A stretch of 64,000 nt of DNA from Acanthococcus lagerstroemiae (GCA_031841125.1 CM063110.1:14007626-14071625); one strand, 5' to 3'. Counted from the first letter of the stretch, positions 1 through 12,782 are shown. Made by a program: numbers and translations. The notes: generated by a model from the sequence alone, not told the origin.

Positions 1-1806
1 TATTTTCAGGGTTCGTATGGCTGTTAACACACTCTGCAGTGGGAACATCGAAACATCAAAACTGCGACAAAGATAATGGGCCTTACTCTTCCGAGGATAG
101 AGTCCTTTTTGCTAGGTGCACTATACAAAATCGAATTCCAGAGTGTGCTAAGCGATTATTTGTTTATTTGCAAGGTTCAGTGTAATTTTCAGGGTTCGTA
201 TGGCTGTTAACACACTCTGCAGTGGAAACATCGAATTATCAAAACTGCGACAAAGATAATGGGCCTTACTTCTCCGAATATAGAGTCCTATTCGCTAGAG
301 GCACTATACAAAATCGAATTACAGAGTGCGCTAAGCGATTATTTGTTTCTTTTCAAGGCTCAGTGTAATTTTCAGGGTTCATACGGCTGTTAACACACTC
401 TGCAGTGGAAACATCGAAACATCAAAACTGCGACAACGATAATGGGCCTTACTCTTCCGAGGATAGAGTCCTTTTTGCTAAGCGCACTATACAAAATCGA
501 ATTACAGAGTGTGCTAAGCGATTACTTGTTACTTTGCAAGGTTCAGTGTAATTTTCAGGGTTCGTATGGCTGCTAACACACTCTGCAGTGGAAACATCGA
601 ATTATCATAACTGCGACAAAGATAATGGGCCTTACTTATCGGAGGATAGAGTCCTTTTCGCTAGGCGCACTATACTAATCGAATTACAGAGCCTGCTAAG
701 CGATTATTTGTTTATTTTCAAGGCTCAGTGTAATTTTCAGGGTTCGTATGGCTGTTAACACACTCTGCAGTGGAAACATCGAAACATCAAAATTGCGACA
801 ATGATAATGGGCCTTACTCCTCGGAGGATAGAGTCCTTTTTGCTAAGCGCACTATACAAAATCGAATTACAGAGTGTGCTAAGCGATTATTTGTTACTTT
901 GCAAGGTTCAGTGTAATTTTCAGGGTTCGAATGGCTGTTAACACACTCTGCAGTGGAAACATCGAATTATCATAACTGCGACAAAGATAATGGGCCTTAC
1001 TTATCGGAGGATAGAGTCCTTTTCGCTAGGCGCACTATACTAATCGAATTACAGAGCGTGCTAAGCGATTATTTGTTTATTTTCAAGGCTCAGTGTAATT
1101 TTCAGGGTTCATATGGCTGCTAACACACTCTGCAGTGCAAACATCGAAACATCAAAACTGCGACAAAGATAATGGGCCTTACTTTTTCGAGGATAGAGTC
1201 CTTTTCGCTAGGCGCACTACACAAAATCGAATTCCAGAGAGTGCTCAGCGATTATTTGTTTATTTTCAAGGTTCAGTGTAATTTTCAGGGTTCCTATAGC
1301 TGTTAACACACTCTGCAGTGAAAACATCGAAACATCGAAATCGCGACAAAGATAATGGGCCTTACTCTTCAGGGGATAGAGTCCTTTTCGCTAGGCGCAC
1401 TATACAAAATCGAATTACAGAGCGTGCTAAGCGATTATTTGTTTATTTTCAAAGCTCAGTGTAATTTTCAGGGTTCGTATGGCTGGTAACACACTCTGCA
1501 GTGGAAACATCGAAACATCGAAACTGCGACAAAGATAATGGGCCTTACTTTTCCGAGGATAGAGTCCTTTTCGCTAGGCACACTATACAAAATCGAATTA
1601 CAGAGCGTGCTAAGCGATTATTTGTTTATTTTCAAGGCTCAGTGTAATTTTCAGGGTTCGCATGGCTGTTAACACACTCTGCAGTGGAAACATCGAATTA
1701 TCAAAACTGCGACAAAGATAATGGGCCTTACTTTTCCGAGGATAGAGTCCTTTTCGCTAGGCGCACTATACAAAATCGAATTACAGAGTATGCTAAGCGA
1801 TTATTG
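1..1806. repeat. 183-bp tandem satellite, about 10 units
   Basis: Units begin at 3, 186, 369, 552, 734, 917, 1099, 1282, 1465 and 1648, so the spacing is 182 or 183 bp. The array is cut by the window edge on the left and stops inside its last unit near 1806. Units fall into two types: one reads GAAACATC after the shared ACATC, the other reads GAATTATC. The order is A-B-A-B-A-B-A-A-A-B. The two 182-bp units (552 and 917) share the same one-base deletion and other variants, which points to a dimer of about 365 bp as the recent unit of amplification. No reading frame is kept. The length is typical of insect satellite DNA, but I do not recognise the family. Confidence 0.97.
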
Positions 1807-4080
1807 GTAACTTCCAAAGTTTGTCTTCAAGTAATTTGAGCCGGGTTATGAAACTCACCGAATTTAGTTAACGAAGTTTATTATTTACATACTTATATTA
1901 CAAAATAATGATGGAACGAAAAAAAGGAGAATTAACACGTTTTCATGAACAAAGGACTTAGATATCAGCAAACGTGATTCCACGATTCCACAGACAAATA
2001 ATATCAACATCCGCCCCTAATGGAGCATTATTCAAGTGTATGAAAGTAAAAAAAAATTAATAAAGAATATAGGAATAATGCGAGATTAACAAGTAATAAA
2101 AACAATATTAAACAAAAAAGAAATACGTATGACTAATAAGAATTACAATATGTCCACATGGCTGTTAATATACTCTGTCATGGAAACATCAAAACTGCGA
2201 CAAAGCTAAGGGGCCTTACGTTAAACCAGACTAGAATAGAGTCTTGGGTATTTTGTACCAAGTCAATAAACTTGAACAAATTATGGTAGTTAACATTTTA
2301 TTATTAATACAATAGCAACATAAAATGAGTATGCACATGTTAATCTGTTCAAACGAACTAGAAAAAAAGCACATCGAAAGTTCCACATTATGCATACTTA
2401 TACCCCCTCCCCTCCCAAAAAACTGAAACAGGCAATCGCGCAGATGATTATCTTGAAATTCGAATTAGTTTAAAATAATGACTAGATTCAAGAACTGCAT
2501 AGCGATGAAGACGACACGAATATTGATTAGAAATAAATATCCCAGATACACATTTTGAATCTAAGAAGCCCCGCAGGGTTGTAGTGCAACTTGTTTGGAA
2601 TTCAACAGAAGCTGAACACTATTCTCATTAACACAGTTCGCAATTAGGTTTCATTGAAGTACTCGACATAGCAACCCAGATTCATCGTGACCACCCGATA
2701 TTTAAAAGCTCTGCGCTGAAGTAGAACTTAATCACGTTAGGTTGTCAGGTTGAAAAGTAGAGGTCGAGACACTCTAATCAGGAAAGAATTACTTCTCTCC
2801 AGCGTGAGACTTCCTCACATTTTGATTAAATAAACCCACCACTTAGGAACTATATTGTAACAATATCGCTACCAATTCTCATATTCGTCAGATGACGCGA
2901 ACTGAGGACGGATTATGCCTGCAGACAGAAAAAGCAAAACGCGCGACGAGAGCTGCATCATTGTAAGCATCTAGTTAGCATAGAATTAAATACTACATAA
3001 TATATTAACGTCGATTTCTAAGAATGCGTGAGCAAGAGTTACATGTCCTTAATTATTTTCACAGAATAATAGTTTTATCACGTTAATAACCACAGCCTAG
3101 GCAAAATTAAAAATATAACGAAAGAAAAACTCATCTACATTGCGAATTTGAGACACTTATTACGTCATCGGAACTTTAAAAAAAAAAAAAATACTAACAA
3201 GAATAAAAGGTCGAAAAGGGAAACGTGACCGCTGCAGCTTTGAAAAATTAAAAAAAAAATCGCGCTAAAGACCGTCGCAGACGAAGCTAAAATGTCAAGT
3301 TAAAAAACAAATATTCACACAAACAAATTAAATAATAAGACGTATTACAGTGATGCTTAAATAAACAGTAGCACACAATAATCATTTTCATTAGGTAATA
3401 CAATTGATAACACATAAGGTACAGGTAATTCGGAGGATATTATTTGCCACATGAAAATTTCATTAGTATTGCTCAGAAAACACTAAGAAATAGAAAAAAG
3501 TTCATTACCCAGGTCGTCTGGTGAATGCTATTTGAAGGCAAATCCAAAATAGCTAGATTTGCTACAGAGGGAAAAGAACGTTTCGCATCGAGGGCATTAC
3601 TGACAAGATTAAAACTGATCAACAAGATTAAAAAAATGCGGGGAGGGGGTGGAAGCAGCATTAAATACCAGTGTTTCATTCGATGTAGCATGGTTTACAT
3701 TTCCAATGACACCAAAATCTCATTATCGAGAAAAATAATTCGATTTGCTTCCGAATTGCACTGACCCGACGAAGTAATAGGAAAAAATTACGATTCGCTG
3801 ACTTTTTTACAAATTAAAAGAGTAAAATTAGCAATTTATCATTATTTACACATGGGATTGTACAACATACTTTGTAAACTAAGGCTGAACCATGGTGCCC
3901 TACAGCCTTATTACTCAGTGAGATGTCTGCCTTGGAAATAACAATTATTTTTCTTGCTAATTTTAGACATTGAAAAATTACGGAGGCAACCTCCAAGGGA
4001 TTTGGGCAATCGAAATAGCAACGTTGACGAATAAATATGGACGCTATTAAGCAAAAGGGAACCAACCAACATTTGTAAAC
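1807..4080. other. AT-rich non-coding DNA
   Basis: Apart from the satellite fragment at 2153-2243 I see only poly(A)-type tracts and short open frames without codon bias or a recognisable motif. The 79-aa and 72-aa opposing frames around 3473-3764 overlap each other and look like chance. Confidence 0.6.
2153..2243 (+). repeat. Degenerate isolated fragment of the 183-bp satellite
   Basis: This stretch repeats the middle of the satellite unit (CATGGCTGTTAA, a variant of ACTCTG, AAAACTGCGACAAAG, GGGCCTTAC, ATAGAGTC) with several substitutions and a small insertion. It lies about 350 bp beyond the array edge, so the array was probably longer or was broken here. Confidence 0.8.
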
Positions 4081-4089
4081 AAAATCAGT

Positions 4090-4285
4090 TATCAGTATCG
4101 TTGGAAAGAGCGTAAAAAGTAGAATTTTTCAAAATTGGGCCCCCGATTCAAAAATGTGTACTCACGTTGAAAAAAGCTTATCAGTAAATGATATGTCATA
4201 TAGCTTCTACATGGCTCTTGAACTTCAAATCACGTGTTCTCAAAAAGCGGATTTTGCTAGTTGGTTCCCTTTTGCTGAATAGCGT
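4090..4285 (+). repeat. Dispersed repeat D1, copy 1
   Basis: This is a sequence of about 200 bp that runs from TTATCAGTATCGTTGGAAAG through GGGCCCCCGATTCAAAA to a block ending in AGCGTCCA. Similar copies are at 4490-4673 and 11519-11712, and one in the opposite orientation is at 23029-23228. No terminal inverted repeat or target duplication is clear, so its class is unknown. Confidence 0.8.
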
Positions 4286-4489
4286 CCATATGGGAGAGGG
4301 AGGATGTTCAGGACAGACGGTAGTTATGGACGGACAATAGTACCCTAAATCCTGTGAGGTACGGCCTTTTTCAAGTCGACGTCATACAATAAGTTACAGT
4401 ACTTGAATTCCAAGATTCATGAAAATAACCTCAATATGCTCGGCAATAGTCACGGGCAACAAATATGCAAAAGCACAGAACTCACAGCT

Positions 4490-4673
4490 CTATATAGTAT
4501 CCCTGGAAAGAGCGTAAACAGTAGAATTTTTTTTTAATTGGGCCCCCGATACAAAAAAAAAAGCTCATCAATAAACGCGATGCCCGTAAAGCGGCATTAA
4601 TCGTTGGTTTTCAATGTTACGTTTTCTCAAAAAACAGATTTAGTCGCTTGGGCTGTTTTTGCTTAGCGACGTC
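4490..4673 (+). repeat. Dispersed repeat D1, copy 2 (diverged)
   Basis: It has the same order of blocks as the copy at 4090 (GGAAAGAGCGTAAA, GGGCCCCCGAT, AAAGCTCATCA, GTTTTCTCAAAAA, AGCGACGTCC), but is more diverged and about 12 bp shorter. It sits 200 bp downstream of copy 1 in the same orientation, and the foldback element at 4683 follows directly. Confidence 0.7.
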
Positions 4674-4682
4674 CAGTTTTAT

Positions 4683-4855
4683 TAGAGCTCTATAACTTCG
4701 TGTGAGTACGATCGTCCGCCATTTTGACTCCAACCGCGCCCGTGGATACCGAATCAGACTATGCGAAGCGTACCGCGTAGTCAATTCGGCATCCACGGGT
4801 AAGGTTCACGTCAAAATGGCGGACAATTGTACTCATACGAAGTTATAGAGCTCTA
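4683..4855. mobile_element. Foldback (palindromic) element, CCGCCATTTTGA family
   Basis: The 173-bp sequence is one long imperfect palindrome. It begins TAGAGCTCTATAACTTCG and ends with the reverse complement of that string, and the arms meet in a short centre containing GCGAAGCGTACC. The centre and the CCGCCATTTTGA segment are shared with the element at 55911-56089, although the outer ends differ. The flanks GTTTTAT and GTTATAT could be a 7-bp target duplication with one mismatch. Confidence 0.85.
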
Positions 4856-7427
4856 GTTATATTAATTAATCGAATTCTATGGAACTTCAATGTCAGTTTC
4901 ATGTATTCGCCTGTCCAAGCGAAGTGGCTGACATCTGGCGGATTTTATACTAACTAACTGAAATGAGGTATCTGGAGCTCTCGTTTTGCATAGAAAATTT
5001 AAGTTGCATCGAGATTTCTAAATAATAAAAGTTGAATTGAAGATTCTGATTAGGTATATCGATTTTGCACACAATGAGTTATAAACACACTAATTTGTAA
5101 AATTAAATCTTCTCGGGAACCTTCATAAAACGAATTTAAAGTTTTCCCCCATGTTTGTTACCAGCAGGTACCTCATTTTAGCTTTCTTTGTATGTTAGTA
5201 GTGGTATGTATGCGTGAACAACATTAGCGACTCAGGTGAGTGCTGGATAGGCCAATAACGTGTGTAGAAAAAATGAAAAATGAACACATAATAAGGCTGT
5301 AAGAAAGATGAAATTCCTATGCTTGAAGAGTCCTCATTTTCACCTCAGTATTCAATGACTATAAATAGACGCTGCTAAGCAAACAGGACACCAAACAGTA
5401 TTCAAGAAAGAGATTGACTTCAAATTACGGAAACAAGGTGCTACTGCACATTCGCTTGTAGTCCACAACATAATAAGAAAGGTCAGAGCCAAAAAGTAAC
5501 AGAAATGGTAACTAAAATTTGTCGCGCACGAGCATGAGCACTTTCTTCCTGTAAGTTAAGGTCCACTTCTTCTCTGCGTTCTAATGTATGTTGCCTCCGT
5601 ATTTGGCACAGCAAGTAACACTGTAAGCACTCGAATATACAAAGTATATCATACAATCTCTGTGGGTAATCAGCGAAAATCTCAAACCACCGATAGTCGA
5701 TGATTTTCATACATAACCAACGAATGATACAGAGCGTTAGTTAAGATCACCGTTCTGGACATATACTCACCGAATATCATGAGAAAGGACCCTACAACAA
5801 CGTATAAAATGGGTCTGTTTTTTAAAACATCAACAATAAAATTATATAGTCGCCCTTCCAGCTAATACAGCAGTATTGTTGCTGATTCACTGCCCACAAA
5901 ATTGACACGATAGTCTCTAGGTAACAATGAGAAATATCTCATCTATAATTACAAACACGGTTTCCACTTTTGAAATTACCGAGATCGCCGATCAAGCTGT
6001 CATAAATGAATATATCTCAATTCTAAGAACCAAGTACAACACCGATATGATAGGTCATCGCCAGAAATTTCAAAAATAGAAAAGCGAACCACGAGGAATG
6101 AAACATTCTCGAGAAGAGCGAGACATCGATCAACAACGTGACAGAATACAACCACAGCACACACTGTAACCGGCACTGCTGGAACAGTGGAACTGTGAAC
6201 AACTCAAGGTTACATAAACGCAAAAACATACAGGCCCAATAAACATATTGCTAACATCGATTATAAGTATAATCATTATCCTAATATGGACCACTTTTCA
6301 GACACAGCAAGTACAAGTTGCAAACCACGGTAACACATCTGCGTTACTGGTTCAGCACTGCGATGTACAAGATTATCACAGATACACATTTTCCACACGG
6401 GGGAAAAATCAACATCTTTCTTCAGAATAACGTTTTCGAGAAGGTAATACTGTTAAAAAAGACTACCATATTTCGCAACAGCTTTCCGTCATTCCTTTCC
6501 CTTGCCTATACTACGATTTTAAACGTTGAAAATTGTAATTGAAATCACTCTGAAGGTGTATTACTGTACACTGTACAATATTCATTCAACGATATGTATG
6601 AAAAAGTGGTACAAAAATCGGGTCTTACACTGATAGATTTAAAATCGGACGGAAGTTATCAACTGCTTGACTGTACCACCAGTGCACAACAAACGTATTA
6701 AACAAAAAATAGCGAATAATAAAAATCTGTTCAGTTATAACTTACACGAACTAACGACAGTAAAACAGTTTACGAATATTTTACAAACCATATTCGGCTG
6801 ATTCGTACAGAATCAAACATCAAAATTTACAACCGCAGGACAATACTGCGCGACAGTTCGCGAACAACGGTCATTTTATGGTTGGAGAGAGGGTTATCAT
6901 TTTTGTCAAGCATTTTATCAGCTAATATAGCTAATATCGAGTGCCAGATGCGTTGGCAAGGTGTTCCGCACCAGCTCCTTCGAAAGCACTTTCAAGTACA
7001 AAGAAGTCGCATCACCCATCTATGTGTGGACAATGGCCCGAAGTTTTTGATTTACGAATTCGCCACCTTCGACAGCAGATTCCAAATGTTGCGTTATCAA
7101 AAGTCAAAATCTAGTTACTTTGATCGCACATGGGTCATGGAAGCAAGTAACCAATTTGCTAGCGACCTCAGCACCCTCAACGCATACCAATTTACTGAAT
7201 AAAATGATGACGATGTCGCTCAAACATTTACCTCTACGAAATACCGCTACCCTATCAATCACAGATTCAAGATTCACGAAACCATTGGGACTGTGCAAAT
7301 TTTAGAAGCGCTAGTGTAGAATAGGTATTTTTTGATACGCGAACGGTGATTTTGATGTCACACAGTGAGTTACAGTTCTTAAGGTTACTGTTAGCAAAAA
7401 TACCCATGTTTGACCAAGGAACGTTTT
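4856..7427. other. Non-coding DNA, nothing recognised
   Basis: Several frames of 60-106 aa occur here, the longest at 6882-7202. They show no domain, no splice-site pattern that joins them, and no similarity I recognise. I treat the stretch as intergenic. Confidence 0.5.
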
Positions 7428-7630
7428 GAATCCCATAAGAAAAACACAGGGAGCAAAGATCATTATGTTACTACCTGAGAAAAAGAAATTTATTAGTAAC
7501 CAGAAGTTTATTAGCAAATGCTAGAAACCTTCTGGATTAAAAATGTATACCTTTGGTTTCTAAGAAATTTCTTATTTTCAGGTAGTAACATAATGATCTT
7601 CGCTCTGGGTGTTTTTCTTATGGGAATCAA
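7428..7630. repeat. Foldback repeat with about 63-bp arms
   Basis: The left arm (7428-7490) and right arm (7566-7628) are inverted copies. Both contain TCCCATAAGAAAAACAC and GATCATTATGTTACTACCTG when read outward-in. The centre is about 75 bp. The two arms explain why similar peptides (SGSNIMIFA) appear in frames on both strands here, so those frames are not genes. Confidence 0.85.
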
Positions 7631-9407
7631 AGTAAGCATCACCGTTCTCTTATCAGTTGGGTTTAGTTCCGGTGTTGTTGTTGTTTGCACAGTCCGAATT
7701 CAAACAGAAAACATAACAGTAGTGACAAAATATGCCCTCAAGTGGGGGTATCTTGGAACAGCCTGGTAACTTGGAACACACCAGCAGACGTGTGTAGTTG
7801 CTACCTCACCTGCCCACTTAAGCTAATCCCGGAACCTCTCCGGTCACTCATGAGCATGAGCAGTGAACGGTCGATGAATACTACGCAAGCCTGTTGGTGC
7901 GTCCCATGTTACACGGCTGTTCCAAAATCCCCCAGTTGACGATACAAAATTTCTCAATGAATGACTGTCTGCCTGATTCCTTTCATTCCTTCTTCGTAAA
8001 TCAGCACTAATCAAACCTTATTTAGTTCTCTAACAACAAACATTCCAGTGAATTGAATTTTGACCGAAATATGGAATCGTGGACAGAATTAAAAACCACA
8101 AACAAATCAACAACCATATTTTGAGTTTCAAACACTCGGATGGAAACCACGCCCGTACGTACACACTGCCGATTATCTCCCGAAACTTCGCCAATTCAAA
8201 GATGCTGGATACGCTTTCTGGCAATTTTTTGTTCGAATCGCCACCCGAAGGTCGCTGGGTTCGAGTGCCAGTGGCGGCTCAGCGATACCAAAACATAACA
8301 TTGAAACCAAACAAACATCTAAAATGATTTTCGGGAGAAGACCACCACAGACGTCCACGCGTTCCAGTTCGGCGGTAATCGATACACTTCACCAAGAAAC
8401 GAATACCACAGCCCATCGCGAACACATTTCGCTGAGTCAGGTGAGAGGCGAGCACGCGCTACGGAGTCAAACTGACGGAGACGAATTTTCACTTCGCACT
8501 CGATTCGTTTAGAGTTAACGGAAACTAATAAAATAAAAACGAGGTAGATATTACTATTGCACATTGCACGCTACGCTCGTACTCGCTCTCGAAACTTCAA
8601 CCATCAGTGAATGAAAAACTGACAGAAGCTTCGGGAAGATGAATATTTGTCCATTGAGATAACGAAAATAACAAACTAAATCGCTATGCTCCGGACACCG
8701 GTTACTGTTTCACAGAAACATTAGGGGTGGGGGGCAAAACACGATTACCGTGATATGATTGTGACGTAAAAATTACTAAAAACAAGTACGAGTACCTTTT
8801 AACAACCTAGGATCGTAAGGGGAAAAAATTTCGACTAAAATACGCGACGAATTCGATAAAACTTGAAAAAATAAAAACAAAAAGAAACATATGATAAATA
8901 ACACACGAGAACAATATACAATAACAATTAAGACGAGTAACAAAGAAGCCTATAAAATAAAATAAATTATTTAAAAAATCGATTTCTTACTTACACGGGA
9001 TACGTGTACACACACGCAGACGAATCTGAAGGTATAAAAACCGGAATGTGAACCCAAGTTTGCATGAGCGACGTAAATCGTAAAAAAGACTAGGCTCCGA
9101 AAGAAGTTTTGCATAGGAACTCCGATTAACGACGCAGATCGATTTCAGTACTCTCAGTACTTTCTCATCTGTAATAACAGAAAATTAATAAGAATGAGAA
9201 GTGCGACATGGACAATAGTATTCTACCTGTTCATTGCAAATTTACAGGATGTCTCGAGGTGAACGATCAGCAACTCATCTTGACGACTAGAAAGTTTCAT
9301 GACTCTGTTTTCGAATATGACAGGAAATACTCAACGAAAAACGAAAATAATTCCTTTCGTCCAACATATGCAACCCCTTCAGAAGTACGGACACGCGAAT
9401 CTACATA
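7631..9407. other. Non-coding DNA with a possible SINE remnant
   Basis: Most of this stretch shows nothing recognisable. At about 8236-8290 the string GGTCGCTGGGTTCGAGTGCC resembles the B-box region of the tRNA-derived SINE at 43772, and may be an old remnant. The overlapping 60-80 aa frames at 8030-8564 lie on both strands and look spurious. Confidence 0.4.
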
Positions 9408-10735
9408 CCTTGACTTTCAGTTTTTCGTGTTTTTTTTTTGGGGGGGGGGGTGGAGAAGGAAAATTTACCAACGCCAACAAATATTTTCTTTTAACTAAAA
9501 ATTTACCGACAAAATTTTCTAAAAATTTGATAATTCGCCGATTTTTTGATGAAAATATTTTTTAATTGAAAAAAAAAAAGTAAATAATAAACAAACAAAC
9601 AAATGTTCTTGGAAAGAGAAAAATTCAAATAAACAATTAAAAAATTTGCTGACTGCCTAATTATTGGGGGTGTTTCACCCACCCATTCCCATAGTTTCGT
9701 CCCTGCAAATGCAGATTGGAACCTTATCCCCCAAGCACTCACATTTGCGCACATGAGCATACCCTATTCTGAGAGGGTAAAGCGGAAGGATTTTAGGAAT
9801 ACTTGAGAGGAACACACAACTTCCTTTACACATTGAGGTGGTCGTTGTTTACACTGGATGATCTTTTTTTCTGGATTTCCTCTGATTCTTCTTCTAAATT
9901 GATTCCAATAAAATCAAAAAAACAAATAAAAAAAAATAAAAAAAAAACTACAAAGTTTCCTGTTGATCTGATTAGGGGAATTCGTGCCAAAAATTCCCTT
10001 TCGTTCTTATGGAAAAAATACATGGAGTTTTGACTTTTGTTCCAGACTAAATTTCCTTCCAGCGCCATACAGCGCTAGTATCGATTACTCTTAAACATTT
10101 TTGAATCTAGGTATGAAAATAGTTCTAATCGAATGAAAATTCTTTGTTCGAAAAATTTGTTTCTCTTTTAAGTACTACAAAAACGTATCAATTTTCGAGA
10201 TATTCCAACTTCAAAGAATACAATGGGGAAAATGTGTTGTGACCTGCCAGGAAGAAAGGGACCTGTGCACAAAAATCATTTATGGCATAACAACTGGGTT
10301 TGACTAATTTTAGGCCGCTCTTTCGCGTGGTGTTGTTGAAAAAAATTTTTAAATCCCAAAATAGTGTAAGTCTTCGAAGTTGAGTGTCACCATAACGTGA
10401 AGACGTAATCAATTTTGTTTAACCGATTTCCCGTAAAATTTAGATTTTTGCGCTCAGGTCCCTTTCTCCCTGGTAGGTCACAGATTTGCCTTTTGCTACT
10501 TATCTCTTCGACTCGATAGCAACGCGCTCTGACGGATGTACGGCCCGATATTCACCAGGATCAAAGACCGTAAATTAAAGAATAGAACATTTGCTATCGG
10601 ATTCAGCTTGTGACAATGAAAGATAAGATTTTTGCTTTCAACTTTTAGATTTTATTAAATTTTCAACTTTCTCAAATTTCTCAAATTTCAGGCCTTAGGT
10701 CAAACAGAGAATCTAGTAACAACAAATTTCCGGCT
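9408..10735 (+). mobile_element. hAT-like MITE end plus cargo, related to 35062-37661
   Basis: Positions 9408-9706 match the small MITE with ends CAGAGGCGAAACT / AGTTTCGTCCCTG, but the left terminus is missing. From 9707 to 10735 the sequence follows the cargo that also follows the MITE at 35745. Shared strings include GCAGATTGGAACCTTATCCC, GCGCACATGAGCATACCCTA and GCTATCGGATTCAGCTTGTG. A 460-bp segment (10098-10556, repeat D2) is present here but absent from the 35-kb copy. The opposing 76- and 80-aa frames at 9803-10068 are chance. Confidence 0.75.
10098..10556 (+). repeat. Dispersed repeat D2, inserted in the hAT-like cargo
   Basis: This segment interrupts the cargo when compared with 35745-36207. 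Its parts recur in the same order at 23388-23595: GAAAATTCTTTG, TTTCTCTTT, CCTTTTGCTACTTATC, then TTCGACTCGATAGC and GCGCTCTGACGGATG. The copy here carries an extra stretch of about 250 bp in its middle. No transposase or clear termini were seen. Confidence 0.6.
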
Positions 10736-10774
10736 GCTCAAAGCGGTGGTGCGCTGTAGTCGTTTAAGAATGAT

Positions 10775-11135
10775 TGTGTGAGTGAGTGAATCACTGACTC
10801 ATTGAGTGAGTAACAAAGTGAGGAGGTGAATGAATAACTGCATTAGAGAATGAATGAATGACTGAGTGAGTGAGTGGATCACTGAATAAGTAAGCGAGTG
10901 ACTGAGTGAATCACCAGCTTATTGAGTGAGTGATGGAGTGAGGAAATGAATTAATAACTACATTACAGAATGAGTGAATAACCAAGTAAGTGAGTGAGTA
11001 ACTGAGTGAATCGCTAAATGAGTAAGCTACTAACTGAGTGAATCACTGAGTTACTGAGTAAGTGATGGAGTCCAACTGTGTGAATAACCGAATAAGTAAG
11101 CAAAAAGTAACTGAGTGAATCACTGAGTGATGGAG
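10775..11135. repeat. GAGT-rich minisatellite
   Basis: The sequence is made of degenerate GAGT/GAAT tetranucleotides arranged in larger units of roughly 118 bp. Two examples are the stretches starting near 10806 and 10924, which both run AACAAAGTGAGG/GATGGAGTGAGG, then GAATGAATAACTGCATT/GAATTAATAACTACATT. It separates the hAT-like cargo from its inverted partial copy at 11136. Confidence 0.85.
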
Positions 11136-11518
11136 TCCTAGAAGTTTTACATAAGTTGTAGGAGGTCTTGATGGGTCAAGTCTTATTATCATAGTATTAA
11201 ATGAATCCAAGAAACCTCTCAGATGGTGTACGTTTGCACAAGGGCCGAGGAAGGAGAATGTCTCAAGCGGCTCACTATTAAAAAAAAAACACTTCAAAAA
11301 TAAGGTGAAAAAAGAGGAACAAAGGAAGAAAAATAAAGAGTGGAAAAAAGGCAGACTTTTTTTGGTGGTGCAATGACGTTCTCAAAACTTAATCCCCGGG
11401 CCCATATTTTGCTTCTGTTTTATTTATTCATTTTTATCAATTAAGAAATATTTTGATTGAAAAATCGGCAAATTTTCAAATTTTTTAAATGTTTTGTCGG
11501 CGAATTTTTAGTTTTCAA
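11136..11518 (-). repeat. Inverted partial copy of the 35-kb hAT-like unit
   Basis: Read on the minus strand, this reproduces about 35157-35580: GAAAACTAAAAATTCGCCGA, AACAGAAGCAAAATATGG, then the block about ageing through AAAAAAGTCTGCC to the part ending in ACTTATGTAAAACTTCTA. With 9408-10735 it makes an inverted arrangement of two related pieces around the GAGT minisatellite. Confidence 0.75.
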
Positions 11519-11712
11519 AATGAGTTATTAGTATCGTTGGAAAGAGCGTAAAAAGTAGAATTTTTCAAATCGGGCCCCCGACTCAAAAATATGCACTTAG
11601 GTTGAAAAAAGCTGATAAGTATAGTTTCTACATGGCTCTTGAACTTCGAATCACGTGTTCTCAAAAAAACTGATTTTGCTAGTTGGTTCCCTTTTGCTGT
11701 ACAGCGTCCAAA
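11519..11712 (+). repeat. Dispersed repeat D1, copy 3
   Basis: It matches 4090-4285 closely (TAGTATCGTTGGAAAGAGCG, CGGGCCCCCGACTCAAAA, TTCTACATGGCTCTTGAACT, CAGCGTCCA). It begins exactly where the inverted hAT-like piece ends, so one of the two probably inserted beside or into the other. Confidence 0.85.
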
Positions 11713-11739
11713 TAGGTATTTACCATACGGTACTATACA

Positions 11740-11905
11740 TCACTATAAGTACAGGACGACAAAGAGAGAAGTGTCAGGGTACTCCACTGAAGATGGTGTA
11801 ACAACCGAAAGTGCTCTGGACTACACAAGAAGAAATTGCGAATTGGCACACCCTATATACAGAATATTACCAAGTATACTCATACTCCAACATGGACACG
11901 AATTT
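11740..11905 (+). mobile_element. Half of a foldback element (family of 52590)
   Basis: The stretch with GAAGATGGTGTAACAACCGA, GGACTACACAAGAAGAAATT and GAATTGGCACACCCTATA corresponds to the right arm of the foldback at 52590-52738. The left arm is absent, which suggests a truncated or resolved copy. The 107-aa frame at 11639-11962 runs through it and has no known domain. Confidence 0.7.
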
Positions 11906-12611
11906 CAATTAGTCCTAATCAGAAGTGCTGAAAAGTTTGATACAAGTATTAGGCAGTCCTAATCAATTAGTACGAGTTATGAAAAATCTCAACAGATCTC
12001 AATTACTTACGGATTGGCAAACTCACTAATCCAATGATCTAAAATCATGATTTGCAAATCATTCAAGAATTTAGACAATATCACAAATACCAATTAAAAG
12101 ATGACACGAACAAAAAATATCCTGCTCACCAGAAATGTCATAATCTTCACAATCCGTTTGATCATTAGACTCAAATTTTGCCCAATTTCTCAGATCTTCT
12201 TGATCGTAGATTTTGTGATCTAGATTAAGATTTTTTTTCAAATTTCATTTTTTTGGGGAGGGAAGATCTAGGGTTCATGATCTTGCCTATCTTTGGTTTT
12301 AATAATTTGGGAAAAAATTCTTGACAGATCTTAACAGACGACTTAATAAGGCTGTTCAGTTCTGGCAAAGTATTAAGCTGTTTAAATGCGTTTTAGACGG
12401 TCTTTCAACGAGTCTTAAAAATACTTTAAGGACTCTTGACTTCATCCGTGTTAATAAGTCTTTACAGGTCCTAATACCTCCCCTCCATACGAGGATTTCA
12501 ACCCAGAAAGAAACAACGGCCTGGAGCGAATATTTAGGATAGAAGATTTCACTAGTTCTATAATACAAATATAAGACCACTCAGTGATATTGTTATTATG
12601 TACTGCTAGAG

Positions 12612-12782
12612 GGAATCGTTGGAGGAAAAAACTGGAACGGAAGGCAAGGAATGAATTATAAAGAGCAGATAATGAAAAATATTACGTGTAAATCGTTCTC
12701 AGAAATGAAAAGGTTAGCACAGGAGAGAAAAAAGTGGAGAAATAACCTACAAGTCGAGAGACGTATGACGGAATTCAAATAA
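12612..12782 (+). pseudogene. RTE-like LINE, C-terminal tail fragment
   Basis: This frame reads a tail of about 56 residues with NYKEQIMKNITCKSFSEMKR followed by AQERKKWR. It resembles the very end of the polyprotein of many insect RTE-type LINEs, just after the reverse transcriptase. It ends at a TAA at 12780-12782. No other part of the element is nearby, so this is a 5'-truncated dead copy. A similar RLVQERKKWRDAIY scrap is at 58207-58253. Confidence 0.65.

Noticed and set aside
1..1806. CRISPR-like array
   Set aside because: Whole 183-bp units repeat without unique spacers, and the genome is eukaryotic.
7311..7769. Two similar small membrane proteins on opposite strands
   Set aside because: The similarity comes from the foldback arms, not from duplicated genes.
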